The notes: a model not told the origin generated them from the letters alone. Positions 22,043 through 33,726 are shown, counted from the first letter of the stretch. The stretch: DNA of 64,000 nucleotides from Linanthus parryae (GCA_023055425.1 JALGPY010000003.1:64836991-64900990); one strand, 5' to 3'. Made by a program: numbers and translations.

Positions 22043-23343
22043 TTAGAGAGATTTAAAGACGTTGAATTTCACTTTTTCTTCGTTGATTTGCATGGACAGC
22101 TCTCCACTTTTGCAGTTGATAATGGCTTCACCAGTTGCTAGGAAAGGTCTGCCTAAAATTAGTGGGACCTCTCCTGCCTCCATATCCAGTATCACAAAAT
22201 CTGCTGGAAAAATGAGCTCCCCAACTATCACCAGGATATCTTCAATGACTCCATAGGCAGGTTTTACAGATCTGTCAACCATTAGAAGCATAATTCTGGT
22301 TGGCCTCGGTTCTCCGACTCCCAAACTTTTGAAGATGGTTAGTGGCATTAGGTTAATGCTGGCTCCCAAGTCGCACAGGGCTTTTCTTGTGTAGGCACTG
22401 CCCAGAGTTACTGGAATAACGAAACTGCCAGGGTCTTTTTTCTTCAGTGGTAGACCGTTTTTTACACAGCTGCTCGCTTCTGCCGTCAGATTTACTGTTT
22501 CGAAGTCTCTCATTCGCCTTTTTCCATACAATATGTCTTTGAGAAATTTTGCATAAGTAGGCATTTTGGCTAGTGCTTCGGCGAAAGGTATATTTTTCTG
22601 TAATTGCTTGAATACCTCCAGAAATCTGGCATAGTCTTTGCTGTCGTCTCTCATACGTGTCTTCAGAGGGTAAGGCACCTCTTTAGAGATTGGAACTGTT
22701 CCTAGGTTACCCTCATTAGTCTGCCCTGCTTCCTGTTCGATCGAACCCCTTTTTTGAGGGTTAGCGGTTGAGCTGTCTTCCCTGTCAAATACTTCGTGTT
22801 CAATGTTCTTTGACTTTTCTGCACGTGCATGACTTGGATACGGCGGATCCTGCAGTGCGGTTCCACTCCGAGTTTTGATAGCATTAATTTGAGCGCGTGG
22901 ATTGTTCACTGTGTTTGATGGTAAATTCCCTGGGGCTCGCTCTGCCTGATTCTGTGCAAGCTGACCATTCTGTACTTCAAGGGTGCGGATAGAAATTTTC
23001 ATTTGGCTTACATCGGCAGTCAATGAATCCATCTGCGAGAATCTAGCTTCCCACTGCTTATTAAATTTCTCCATATAGGTCTCGAAATGTTGTTTTGATA
23101 AATTTAGCTGTGGTTGTGCTGCTGGTGCTTGCTGTGCCGGTGCTGTCTGTTGTGTCTGTGGCCTGTGCTGGAACCCTAGTGCATAAACTGCTGCATTGGG
23201 GTTTCCGTAACAGAACCCTGGATGGTCACGTGTGCCCGGTCTGTAGCGGCTTGGTTCCCACTGCTGTTGAACATAATTGGCATCTTCAGCCTGAAGCTCC
23301 TGAATTGCTGCGTCGAGGTCTGGTTCGTCCACTTGTTTCAATA
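22043..23343 (-). pseudogene. Athila Gag C-terminal half and protease, N-truncated
   Basis: The frame is open for about 430 codons. It starts at the primer-binding site without an ATG, then QVDEPDLDAAIQELQ, a Gln-rich spacer, a coiled-coil-like stretch (FNKQWEARFSQMDSLTADVS), and ADYARFLEVFKQLQKNIPFA-type late Gag. The protease has the active-site motif LCDLGASINLMP (DLGAS for the usual DTGA/DSGA, as in other Athila copies) and VPLILGRPFLATGEAIINC. The conserved N-terminal half of Athila Gag (RNA-capsid domain, roughly 200-300 residues) is missing: the primer-binding site runs directly into mid-Gag at 23343. I read this as the crossover junction described in the findings. Confidence 0.88.
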
Positions 23344-23368
23344 GTCCCCGGCAACGGCGCAAAAAACT
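23344..23368 (-). other. Gypsy primer-binding site, right copy
   Basis: Identical to 11507-11531, core GCGCCGTTGCCGGGG on the minus strand. It is joined on its inner side to the middle of gag instead of to an untranslated leader. Confidence 0.85.
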
Positions 23369-24246
23369 TGACGCGATTTCTTAACGCATATGCGCAAGTG
23401 CACTGTCAAGTAATATAGGGGTGGTATTTCAACCCCGAGTTATCGATCCCACGAGGACAGACTCGAGACTATTTAATTAAGTTATCAGTTTACAATACGG
23501 TAACAGAGAGAAAGAATTGTGATAAGAGAGGTTGTCGCAAGCAAACAAGCGACATAATTAAAATAACAGCTTACTAATATTTTTGTATTTTTCAATTTTT
23601 ATAAACAATTATGGAGAAACCAGGCGATCTCTAGATCCCCTAGGGTTGTAGAAGATTTCAAGATTATCTGAGTAACACGTTAATTCTATCCTAATCAAAT
23701 CGGGTAATAGGATTTGACAATCTCCTGTCGGTCTCATGTCATTTTACGTCTCGGCATACTACAATCTCCAGTCGTTCTCTTGTTATCTACCGGTCTGTTC
23801 CAGTAGGCCATATACTGATACGTTAGCGGGTCCTTTCGGTTCATCGTTTCACGAAACAGTTGAAAAATCTACCGAATCTACCCACACTAGCCAATCCTAT
23901 TCACTTCTCTTACCGGTCTTGTTGATTCGTGATTGATGCTCATATCTCATCCTAGCTAGTAAAAGTCACTGTCGCGCACTTCATTAGCTAACTAACGGTT
24001 TCGGTTAATTACTTCATCCCCACTAATAATTAAGCATAGAATATGAACAATTGAATTGGAATAAAAATAACTTTTAAGCATGATTCATCCTAATGAATAA
24101 ACCTCGGTTCATTGATTACCAATTCCTACTCTAACCGCGTCAATAGGCTAGAACCGTTAACAAGAATCAAGAACTACAATTGTTACAATAAGGAGAAATT
24201 AAGATAATCTCCATGAATTCTTCTTTATCTATTTAAATCTATATCA
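23369..24246 (-). mobile_element. LTR-A, right copy
   Basis: Ends CGCGTCA at 23369 on the minus strand. Near identical to 11532-12409, with scattered substitutions (for example AGAGAGAAAG versus AGGGAGAAAG near 23506). Its distal end abuts the Copia-2 fragment at about 24246. Confidence 0.65.
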
Positions 24247-24356
24247 TCGTCTCTCTTTCTCTCTCTCTCTCTCCATTCTCTCTATCTCTTCTAAAACCCT
24301 AAACCCTAATGGAGCGCAAATCACAAAGGATTCAGTAGCAGAGTCAGGGTGATTCA

Positions 24357-27300
24357 ATGAGGAAGAAGAGAAGATCAAATAGAAAGGTAGAGGTCACCAT
24401 ATCTGAATCAGATTCAGAGAAAACTGCCAGCATGCAAGAATATGCTCCTCTAGCCAAGAAGATTAGAAAGGAGACGAATGTGCAGGAAACAAGGTCTGAT
24501 TCTGAGAAGGAACAGGGAGAAAGCAAGAAGGATCAAGGTGATCAAGCAACATAGAAGAGGAAAGGCGGTGATAAGAAGAAAAATCCAGAAGAAAATAATG
24601 ATGATCAAACCCCAAATAAGAAGAAGCCAAAAGAAGAAAATAAGGGTGATCAGACTCCAAAGAAGAAGACAAGCCTCAAGCACAGTGCAGCGAAGCCAAA
24701 GAACAAATGGGTTTCTAGCCATGGTAAGAATTTAGTGTCTGAATCTTGGTTCATCAATTCTGAAGTTAGGGGTATTTGGATGGATGGTTATGCATCTTCT
24801 AAGATAGCATATTGCAGTATGATTTCTGAGGAATTGTTGGATAAATTGGATATAGACTTGACAACGTAAATCTATCTGCTTTTTCGCAAGTGTACGATCA
24901 AGTAATATAGAGTATGTATTTATGACTCTGATTGTCGAACCCACGAGAACAGTTTGAGTTTTACTTGTAAGAATTAGAAATAGATGCAAAGTTATGAAAA
25001 GGAGGAAAGTTGGGATGTGGTTTAAATAAACTAGTTGCAGTATATAAAACAGTAATTAGAAAATCTTATTTTGTTTGAAGTAATTTTCTGGGAATCTTTG
25101 TAATTGCAAAAGTTAATGAATTAAAGATCTAGGTCCCAGGATCCCCTAGGGTTACTATTCAGCTTGTATAGTTCAACTGATTTCAGAAACACACAGCAGT
25201 CTTGTTTATGCCAGCATACCAATGTTGCAATCTCCTCTCCGTCTCATGCACCTGTCATTCCCCTGCAGATTCTCGGGTCCTTTGGGTCCTCCAAAATCTG
25301 CAGGTTCATTATAAGTCTGCTAGGGTTACAGGCTCTCCTCTCGGTCTCCCCCTAAACGTCTAGCAGTTGGTCTAATGCTTCTGGGCTAATCCCCAGATTC
25401 TTTTCACCTCTCGATCCATCAAGATAGAGTATTAAATCTTGTCTTCTCTTCCTAACTCTCACTGGCCACTCTCACGCACCAGTTCTGTCTATAACACTCC
25501 TGGGTGATCAGGCCATTCATGCATGCATATAAAATCAAAGACAAGATAATAAACAATCCAATTCTGTATTAAGACTTCCAACTAGTCATGCATCTGAAAA
25601 TCAAACAAACCAAGCTGCTGAATTCATAAACCCTAGGTTCACCGAGAACCTAGGTAAAAGGTTTAGCTAGCGTACATTATTGAAAAACAATGTTTCATAA
25701 AAGAAATAAGAAAGATCAAACGGGTTTATGGCTGAATACTGAAAACTGCTCCAATCTTGCTCTGCTCCAATCCTGACGGCTCTGGTACTGGTTGCTGTGA
25801 TGATGATTGTGTAACCTAATTTTGTGCTGGAACACCTTCTTTTATACTGCCACAGTCTCTAAATCTGATGCCCAAAATTCCTGTTCTACCCCTGTAAAAA
25901 CCCGTCCTAGAAGCTTCTGGAAACCTGTTGTGCGTTCGAACGCAGCTTCCCTGCGTCTAAACGCAGTGCGTCTGAACGCACCACTCCTGCGTCTAAACGC
26001 AGTACTTGTTCATTTTCTCCTCTTTTCTCTGGATTCTCGGACTCGAGCGTCTGAACGCACCCCTTGGTCTTCGTGGTTGTTCTCGCCCAAACTGACAGTT
26101 CTCGAAATTGAAGTCCTGCGTTCAAACGCAAGTTTGTTCATCTGAACGCACAGAGTTGTCATATTTTCCTGCCTTTTTCCTCTGCTTCCTCTGCTGCCGT
26201 GTTGTGCGTCTGAACGCAGGGATCCTGCGTCTGAACGCACCACTTATCTTTTCTGCGTCTTTTTCTTCTCCAAATACTTGATACGCTGTCTTTAGATCCA
26301 AGCCAATTCCGTGCATTTCTTAGTACCTGTTACCTGCACATAATAACATGTACCCGCGATCATATCCAATAAACACAATTGTGCATGAAATTACTCAAAT
26401 CTACCAATTATGCTCTCAATGTCTTTGTCTCGTTTCAAGTGGAAAACAGACTGAAAATGGGAAAAATCAACCCCCACAGGGTTAGAACCAATGGTAAAAA
26501 AGATGTCCCAAACTAATTCCATTTTCAGGCTATCAAGACTACATGAGAAAACTTAGAGATTCATCTGTTTGGAAGATCTTAGACCCTACTTTTGAGGCAT
26601 ATCCAAGGTTAACTAGATTGTTTTATCTGAATCTTGAACAAACGGAGGATGATAGTTATGTTTTAACATCTAGGGTGGCCAATGTGGACATGAGACTTGA
26701 TCATAAGGTTTTTGCCAAAGTTCAGGGTATTCCAAGAAAGTATACGGTTTGTGAACATCCTGACAAGAAGGAGTGTAAGAAGCCAAAACTGAGTTCTTTC
26801 AACATAGTACTGAGTCTAAATCAAAGCAATTAACACATTCTGCGTTGAATTGTGAAGCTAAAAATCTTATTTTCTATCATTATGAGATGTGTAGTCCCCA
26901 GAGAGCATTCAAAGGAACTGGTGACTGATAGGGTTCTGATTCTGATGTATTTGATATGTCAAGGTTTTGACATATGTTTGCCTAGTGTGGTCATGGAACA
27001 TATGGTGTATTGAGTCACTAGGACCATAAACCATTCCCTAACCTATGAAAACATGTTTCCTCTTTTATTCGAGTGTTTTAAGGTGCATGTGAAGAAAGAA
27101 CAAAAGATTACTAGTGGTTTTGTCTTGGTGGATGAAAGTTCTCTCCAAAGGATTGGAGTTGTGCAAACTGGACAGGGGAGCTGGAAGTTCTATTCTGAGC
27201 TATCTGCTGATGAGCTTAAAGAGAATAGTTTTGTCAAAGCTGCAAGCACACCCAAAGCTTCAAACAACTTGGAATTTTCTTAGATCATAGATAAGATTGA

Positions 27301-27784
27301 GAATCTGGAAATGGACTTGATGATTTTAGGGAGGGCCAGTTTGACTTGTCTAAAGAAGTTGAGAGGCTCAAGTCTGTGATGAGTTCAACGGAAGGGAAGA
27401 TGGATTTGATCATAAAATGTTTGAATCTGGAGAAATTACCATCTGCTGAGAGTAAATATGAAGACAGTATTGATTCTGATATGGTCATTGGAGAAGCAGT
27501 CAAGCTAAAGAAGAAGAAGAAAGTGCTAGTAGTTCTTACCTCAAAGACTTGTTTGAACAAAGTGGTGATGAAGCTGTTGGTGATGAAGCTAATGGTGATG
27601 AAGATGTTGTTGATGAAGTTGCTGGTAATGAAGAAAATTATAGTGAATAAGAAGCTTCAGGTGATGAGGAATCAACAGGGGAGGAACAAGCAAAAACTCA
27701 GACAGTCAAGGGAAAGGACAAAGTGAAGAGCAAGGCCAAAGGAGGGAACAAGAAAGCTAAGAAGGATGATGGTGCAGAAGATTG
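24357..27784 (+). pseudogene. Copia-2 accessory gene, interrupted
   Basis: N-terminus MRKKRRSNRKVEVTISESDS, highly charged, with a stop at 24552; then Lys/Glu/Asn-rich sequence to SWFINSEVRGIWMDGYASS and IAYCSMISEELLDKLDID just before the solo LTR at 24859. After the LTR the gene resumes at 26541 as MRKLRDSSVWKILDPTFEAY and PRLTRLFYLNLEQTEDDSY. Later open pieces: 27053-27283 (FECFKVHVKKEQKITSGFVL) and 27346-27726, ending in a Val/Met-Lys repeat tail. Several stops separate these. Same domain order as 6516-8212. Function unknown. Confidence 0.72.
24859..26535 (-). mobile_element. Solo LTR-B with target-site duplication
   Basis: Minus strand start TGATAGCC at 26535, end GTTGTCA at 24859, 1677 bp. 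It is flanked by AGACT at 24854-24858 and AGACT at 26536-26540. Removing the LTR and one AGACT restores a continuous Copia reading frame across the site, so the insertion is certain. Near-palindromes at 25931, 25952, 25967, 25988, 26046, 26117, 26137, 26205 and 26226 repeat the pattern of the left copy. The copy at 25931 is the perfect palindrome TGCGTTCGAACGCA. Confidence 0.92.
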
Positions 27785-28192
27785 ATTTCCAAAGCCTTGA
27801 ACCCCTTCTTCCTTTTATCTATTTCATTATTCTATCTCAAAGCCTTGGAGTCTTTTAAAATCTATTTAAGTTTTTTATGTTTTCTTTTAAAACACTATGA
27901 AAAAGTTCATACATTCCTTCAACTTTTTTTGATGAGACTAAAAAAGGGGTAGCGGATATATGTGATTATGTGGCAATATGCCATGGTACTTGATATTTAT
28001 TAAGATTCGGTAATATTTTGGATGCTGGAGGTTTTATCTAAGTTAGTTCAATATTTGGTTTTATGTGCTATGTGTTAAGTGCTACAGATTAATTGTTTAA
28101 ATATCTATCTGCTGGTATTTTAATTGCTATTGAGTTGCAGGATAGATGAGAACATGGAGAATATTTTTTTTGTCTTTCATCAAGGGGAAGAT

Positions 28193-29596
28193 TGATAACT
28201 TAATCCCTTTGAATTAAGGATTTTTATAAACTCAGGGGGAGTTATACTGTGATGATGATGAAAAACATGTTATGTTTGAGAGGCATGATCAAAGCTCCAG
28301 AACTTTCAATCTTATAGTGCATATATTCTTTCTTACAGTTTCTGTGCTGCAGGACTCATATTGGTTTGGATTGAAAGCTTGTTTTAGAATTTATATTGTC
28401 TGTCACAAATATTCTTGAAATTATATATTGTGCTTACATTGATAGACAAGTATGCAGATTGGTATGTCTTAAGAATTATTAAATGCTGGCCAAAGCTTTG
28501 AAAATGGCCAAAGCTCCAAAGCTTTGGAGGTTGCCTTTGACTTTTGTCTGTAAAAAATTTGAATAACAGATTCTTGTTGCAGGATGACATATCAAGTCGT
28601 GTGGTTGATTATTGAATTATTCTAAATTATATTCTTAACGTTGATTATTATTTTGGTATATTTATTTAATAGAAAATAACTATGCATACTAGTTTAAAAT
28701 GTCCTGCAAAACAGGACATTATAATATGCTATTAAATCTGGATTGTGTCTTAACTTGTGTTCAAGTTTTGCAGGGCTAGACTTTGTTCAAACCTGCATGA
28801 CCAAATCAAAATAGCCGTTTGAATATAGCTGTTGAAAGAAGATGTTAGGTGGTTGAGATTTTCCAGGAAGTTTGTTCCTAAAATCTCTCAGATTGTTTTT
28901 GCCAGTTTGTATATACAAAGTTTGAATTTCAAGCTGGATAGAGAGGTGATCAACAGTGAAAGAGAAGAGTGATCATACGTGGGAAATCAATCACTAACTC
29001 TTCAATCATTCAAACAGATTAACACATCAACATTGAAGATGATCAATCATCTCAATCATTCCAGATTCAAAGAACACTTCCAAGCTTCACTGCTTAATCT
29101 ATTTTTTATGATCTTCATTCTCGTGCATTAGCTGTGTAATTCATTATAATTTCTATACCTCATCAACTGTTATAAGTTAAATGTTTAAGTGAGAAACAAG
29201 AGGTTCTTATTGTTTCATTAGATTGTAGCTGGAACTAGATAGGTTTGGAACCACAAGTTGTATAGGTGTAAGGGAGTTCACTTAGGCTTGATATCCAAGG
29301 CTAAATATGTGATTAATAAGAAGGTTTTTAAATCCTAGAGGTATAGTATACCTCAGGCGGAGAGTAGGCCCGTTGGTGGTTGAACTTCGTAAAAAATCAC
29401 TGTGTTCTTTGCTGTACTTAGCTGCAATTCAGTCTGCTCACAAAACTGCTCAACACTGAGTAGCTCCAAAGCTTTGAAGGATTTCATGCTTAAGCCTTGA
29501 CGCTCCAGATAGTTTCAAACAGTTTCAAACTTATTTAAACCCCGCCCCCCTCTAGAGTATCTTGATAATGTTTTATGCCTGCATTACACACTTTCA
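28193..29596 (+). mobile_element. 3' LTR of Copia-2
   Basis: Starts TGATAACTTAATCCC after the purine run CAAGGGGAAGAT and ends CACACTTTCA at 29596 (about 1404 bp). It carries palindromes with an AAAGCTTT core: GCCAAAGCTTTGAA (28489), the perfect 16-mer CTCCAAAGCTTTGGAG (28514) and TCCAAAGCTTTGAA (29465). Also a perfect hairpin ATGTCCTG...CAGGACAT at 28698-28720. Base 29597 begins CTCAC; no partner duplication can be checked. Confidence 0.7.
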
Positions 29597-29647
29597 CTCA
29601 CCATATAAATAAAGGTATAAGGTTCTTAGAAAATAAAGTTGTGAGAG

Positions 29648-29682
<35 letters not shown>

Positions 29683-31249
29683 ATTCCTCCCTAGTAGATC
29701 AAGCTTTCGTCTATGAGAGAGATATAGCTCCCATAGTCGTTAGCTTCAAGTATAGAAGTCGTTCCAAACCTACAACCATGAGAGAGAAACCCACTACCCC
29801 TATGCGCCTTGATTTATGTGTCGTCCAAGTCTCATCTAGGTTTTACTAATTCCTTCTGTGTTTTTTGATTCAGCGTCGGACACAGTATTGTTGATCTGTG
29901 GCTATCTATTATTATGGTTATAAGTTTGTTTTGTTTATTTTAGAATCAAGTCAGATCTCTTCCTCATTGTTGAGTCAACTTTTAGATCTCTTATCTCTTC
30001 ATGTCTAAAACTTCTATCAATATGTCTACCTTTGTCTAGTTTAGCCATAGAAGTTTCATTGTTTAATAATCTTGATATTGTTCATAGATTATGATTTTGC
30101 GTCACATATGCTTTTAAGAAAGAATTCTCTTTACTAAAGACGGGCATATTCTGACCTCTAGGATTATTCTCGCAAACAAAAATAGTTAACCTCTTAGGTC
30201 TCATACCCGTTATGTTTGATTCGCTAGGCGTATTCTATTGATCTGTCCTAGATTCTGTGTGTAGATTTGTGAAGCTGAGTTGTGTCGAACTGTTTATTGA
30301 TCTATAACTTCATATTAAAGTTGTGTGCCCTCACTTGGACTTTTTTATGACCTCAGATTGTCTTTGGTTTGGTTATTCGTACATGTAGGTCTAGGATCTT
30401 TAGTTTTGTATAGAGTTGTCTATTCCTACTTGTTTTTTGCTTTGTCGTCTTGTTTACAAATTTCGTGATAGCGTTGTTCACCTGACGAACTATGATGGAA
30501 AATTTCTTGAGTACTGAGATTTGAACGAGGTTCATTGTACGCAGGTCACTAACTCGACGCACTGAGTTAGTGTGTCAGTTGTCATCTGAATTCAAAAGGA
30601 GCTTGGATTGCCGCATTTGGGTGCTACTCAGTTATTACAGGAAATAAGAAGGTGAGGATATAGTGAAAATGCTGATATGCGGGATAGCCATCGTATTAAA
30701 TTTATCATAAGGTTTCTGGTAATATATTGTTCTAGCACTATTTGGTGCTAACCGACGGAGTTTTACTCCTAACACGTCTTCTCGAGGAGATTGGCCGGTG
30801 AATATTTCCCCAGGGTAAAAATATTATGTTGTTTTTCTAATTTGTTTAACTATTTAGTATTGTTTACGTTTGTGTTTAAAATCTTACATAACAGTTATAT
30901 CGACAACATCTACAAGTTATCTTTACGCTAACTCTTGTTCTAATAGGTTAGATCTTATTATCTTTTTAATTATCTATTATGTAAAAGAGGCAAGACCATT
31001 CTGTTGGCTATGTGCGTTTATTGGAGTTTTGATGTGCGAAGTTTTGGTATAGATAAGTGGATACACTAGTACTCGTGTGAGTTATACCGTCCACATACCT
31101 CTACGTCCACTTTCAGCAAGACCTATATGAGACTCTACTTGTTTAGTAGTATTTCACTGTTTTGATTTGTTGAATTAGATTAGTAGACACATTGTTGTCG
31201 TCTACTGGACAATATAACCACTTTTAATTGTTGGACTAGCTCCTTGTAC
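29597..31249. other. Non-coding DNA with an (AG)n microsatellite
   Basis: A (GA)n tract lies at about 29656-29684. The rest is AT-rich with no convincing reading frame, splice pattern or terminal repeats. I see no gene in it. Confidence 0.6.
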
Positions 31250-32830
31250 ATCTGAGAAATATCGTCAAATTAAGGAAAGCAGTTCCAGACAGAACACAAA
31301 ATCAGGGGCATAATCGAAGGGATCTGATATGTGGTCGAGCCATACATATTTATGAGTCTAGACGACGTTGTGAGCATAACTCATATCTTTTGTCACGAAC
31401 AACGCCACAGATTGGTCAAATTTGGTCATATTCACCTTAAAAATCGGTGTTTTCTTTAATATTTCTTGCAGTATTTGTTGATTCAATAGCTTCTAATAGG
31501 AAACGTCAAGTTAAATTCTACAAAATTGGAGAGTTCTCACAATCTCTCATATTTTATGAATTCGATAGTTTTTGAATTATTTTAATTTTTGGCAATTTTT
31601 TTAATATTTTTAGTCTATTTAAGCGTTGTAAACCTTTGGGGTAATTCATATTTTCTCCGATTATTGAATAAATTTCAAATTTCTTTATTTGAGAGTCGTT
31701 TTATCTTTCATATATTAATGTTGGGAGTCTATTGTCATTTTCCGACTGCGTCAAGTTGTATCAAAGATAGGTTAATCTCGCTCAGACTGCTCTACAAAGG
31801 TGGAGGAGAGATCCTTGTTGACGTTAAACGCAGATTAGGAACCCTAGGTTCTATTGGGAGTCCATCTTCAACAGGTTCCAAGCACGTGGTCAGCCACGAA
31901 TGTTCTGTTGAGCGAACAGTGCCAGTTCCTTCTTGAAGAAAAGATAGAAGTGGAGGAAGAGGAGAAGAACAAGAGAAAGATTGAAGAGGAAAGAGAAGAG
32001 AATATGGTGGATGACAAGAGAAATCATTCAGAAATTGTTCTTGTTGATTCTCCGTCTTCTATCTTGCCAACACGATTCAGTACTTCTGACCATGTTGATT
32101 TTGTTGGCGTTTATAAGTTTTATCTTCCTTCTAATATATTGGTTGATATTATTAAAAAATTAAAGAATATGGAGAAACTCACGATTCTGAAGGATTTTAG
32201 CGTTGTAAACTCGTTGAAGATCAAACGTCAGAAATATTCAAAGTATATATTTGATTGGAGTGGAAGATTTTAAGTATCTAGTGTGAACTCGAACACAAGT
32301 TCTATCAAGAAAGGATGAACGAGGTAGGACACGATTTATGGAAATTATCGTGAAATTTTGGAATGCCGGTCAGTACACAAAATCAGAGACAAAACTGAAG
32401 GGAACCGATGTATATGATCAAGTCGTACATAGTTTTGAGTCTAGGTGACGTTGTGACCATAACTTGTGAATTTTTTCTCGAGCACCTCTACAAATGGGTC
32501 AAATTCGGTCATCTTGAACTTCAAATCAATGTTATTATTATTTTCGACAGTATTTAGTTGTTCAATAACTTTTAATAGCAAACTCCAAATCAGATTCTGT
32601 AAATTGGAGATTTGTCATAATCTCTCTTTAGTTTGAATTTGGTAGTTTTAGAATTATTTTCATTTTTTGTAGATTTGAATTTTTATTATTTTTAATCTAC
32701 GTTGTAAACATTCGGGTAATTCATCTTTTCACATATTATTCAATAAAATCAGATTTATCAGTTTGAAAGTCGTTTATTTTTCAAAGGTTGACGTTGGTCG
32801 TCTCTCATCGTTTTTCGACTGCTTCAACAT
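31250..32830 (+). mobile_element. Old miniature LTR-type element with two diverged direct repeats
   Basis: Segments of about 500 bp at roughly 31250-31753 and 32338-32829 align along their length (shared words: ACACAAAATCAG, GACGTTGTGA, CATAACT, TCAAATT.GGTCAT, TGTAAAC.TT.GGGTAATTCAT, TTTTTCGACTG). Directly after the first repeat, at about 31754, AGTTGTATCAAAGATAGG resembles a decayed tRNA-Met primer-binding site. The interior is only about 580 bp. This fits a TRIM/LARD-like non-autonomous LTR element, old enough for the repeats to have diverged strongly. Limits are approximate. Confidence 0.5.
31854..32273 (+). pseudogene. Small charged reading frame inside the miniature LTR element
   Basis: About 139 codons. 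After an unclear start it has a strongly charged stretch (EEKIEVEEEEKNKRKIEEER, coiled-coil-like) and then FVGVYKFYLPSNILVDIIKK. No domain recognised. It fills nearly all of the interior between the two repeats, so it may be a gag relic; that is an inference from position. Confidence 0.3.
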
Positions 32831-32850
32831 CACCTAAACTATTGTAAATA

Positions 32851-33115
32851 CTTTCTCCATCCGTATCGCCTGGTTCTTCAAACCTTTTATTTTCGCGTAT
32901 CGTCAGGTTCTTCAAACTTTCTAAAAAATGCAACTTTTAATCTTGAAATTACCATCATACCCATAATAAAACAACAACAACCACCAATTATAGTTTGTCA
33001 CCTGTATTTTCCACTCACTACTTGATTCTGTCATTTGGGCATTTATGCCTTTTCGTAGCTTTTCTTATTTTTTAGCTACGCCCACTTTTTTAAGAATCTC
33101 GCGATACGGAGGGAG
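32851..33115. mobile_element. Stowaway-type MITE 1
   Basis: Ends CTTTCTCCATCCGTATCGC and, inverted, CTCCCTCCGTATCGC, flanked by TA at 32849-32850 and 33116-33117. About 265 bp, no coding capacity. The CTCCCTCCGT end and TA duplication are standard for Stowaway elements mobilised by Tc1/mariner transposases. Confidence 0.85.
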
Positions 33116-33466
33116 TATGTTGAACAGTAAATATTCGCTTGAACTGTAAATGCCAGTTTCTTTAATCATATCTCGTAACAGTACGGTTAGTGTTAAAGCT
33201 AGGGCAGTCATTGCATTAACAGAGGACAGCTGGAAATCTCCCGTCACATTCGCCAGTTGTTACAGTTAGTATATTCACATATACCATACATATTATGTGA
33301 GGTAAAATATAGTCTTTCGATGATTTTGAAGAGATACAATGAACTCTAATGCAATTCAATTATTTTTGCCAGTCCGCTCATTAAGGCGGGGTATCGCATT
33401 GCATTTATTATAGGGATGATCCTAGTATTAGTTACAAGTAATGCCAAGACTCACTATTACATCGTA

Positions 33467-33726
33467 CTACCTCTGTTTCGCCTGTTTCAGCCTACTTCAC
33501 TTTTTGTCACTATTCACTGGGTTACTTTCATCCGGCGATTTGATTAGCAAAACGATACAAGAATTTGGTAATCTTTGCATGGTGTTATAGAGGAAAGTTT
33601 ATTCTAAAATACCATGAAAAAATTGTTAAAAAATTACATCGTTTTGGTATCCAAATCACCAAGTCAAAGTGACTCAGTTACGGGTTAAAAAGTCAAACGC
33701 AGACGAAACAGACGAAACGGAGGTAG
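33467..33726. mobile_element. Stowaway-like MITE 2
   Basis: Inverted ends CTACCTCTGTTTCGCCTGTT / CTACCTCCGTTTCGTCTGTT, TA on both sides (33465-33466, 33727-33728). The interior shares long words with MITE 3 (ATTTGATTAGCAA..CGAT.CAAGAATTTGGTAATC), so they are one family. About 260 bp, non-coding. Confidence 0.85.

Larger units (their letters stand above)
24247..29596 (+). mobile_element. SIRE-like Copia-2, truncated, split by a solo LTR
   Basis: Only the part downstream of pol survives: accessory gene start (24357), interrupted at 24859-26535 by a solo Gypsy LTR, accessory gene continuing 26541-27784, spacer, purine tract (about 28181-28192) and 3' LTR (28193-29596). The left end is cut by LTR-A, so integrase and RT are gone. 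Copia-2 and the element at 3800-9832 are related but clearly different families: the accessory proteins align in order, while the LTRs share only end motifs. Confidence 0.8.
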
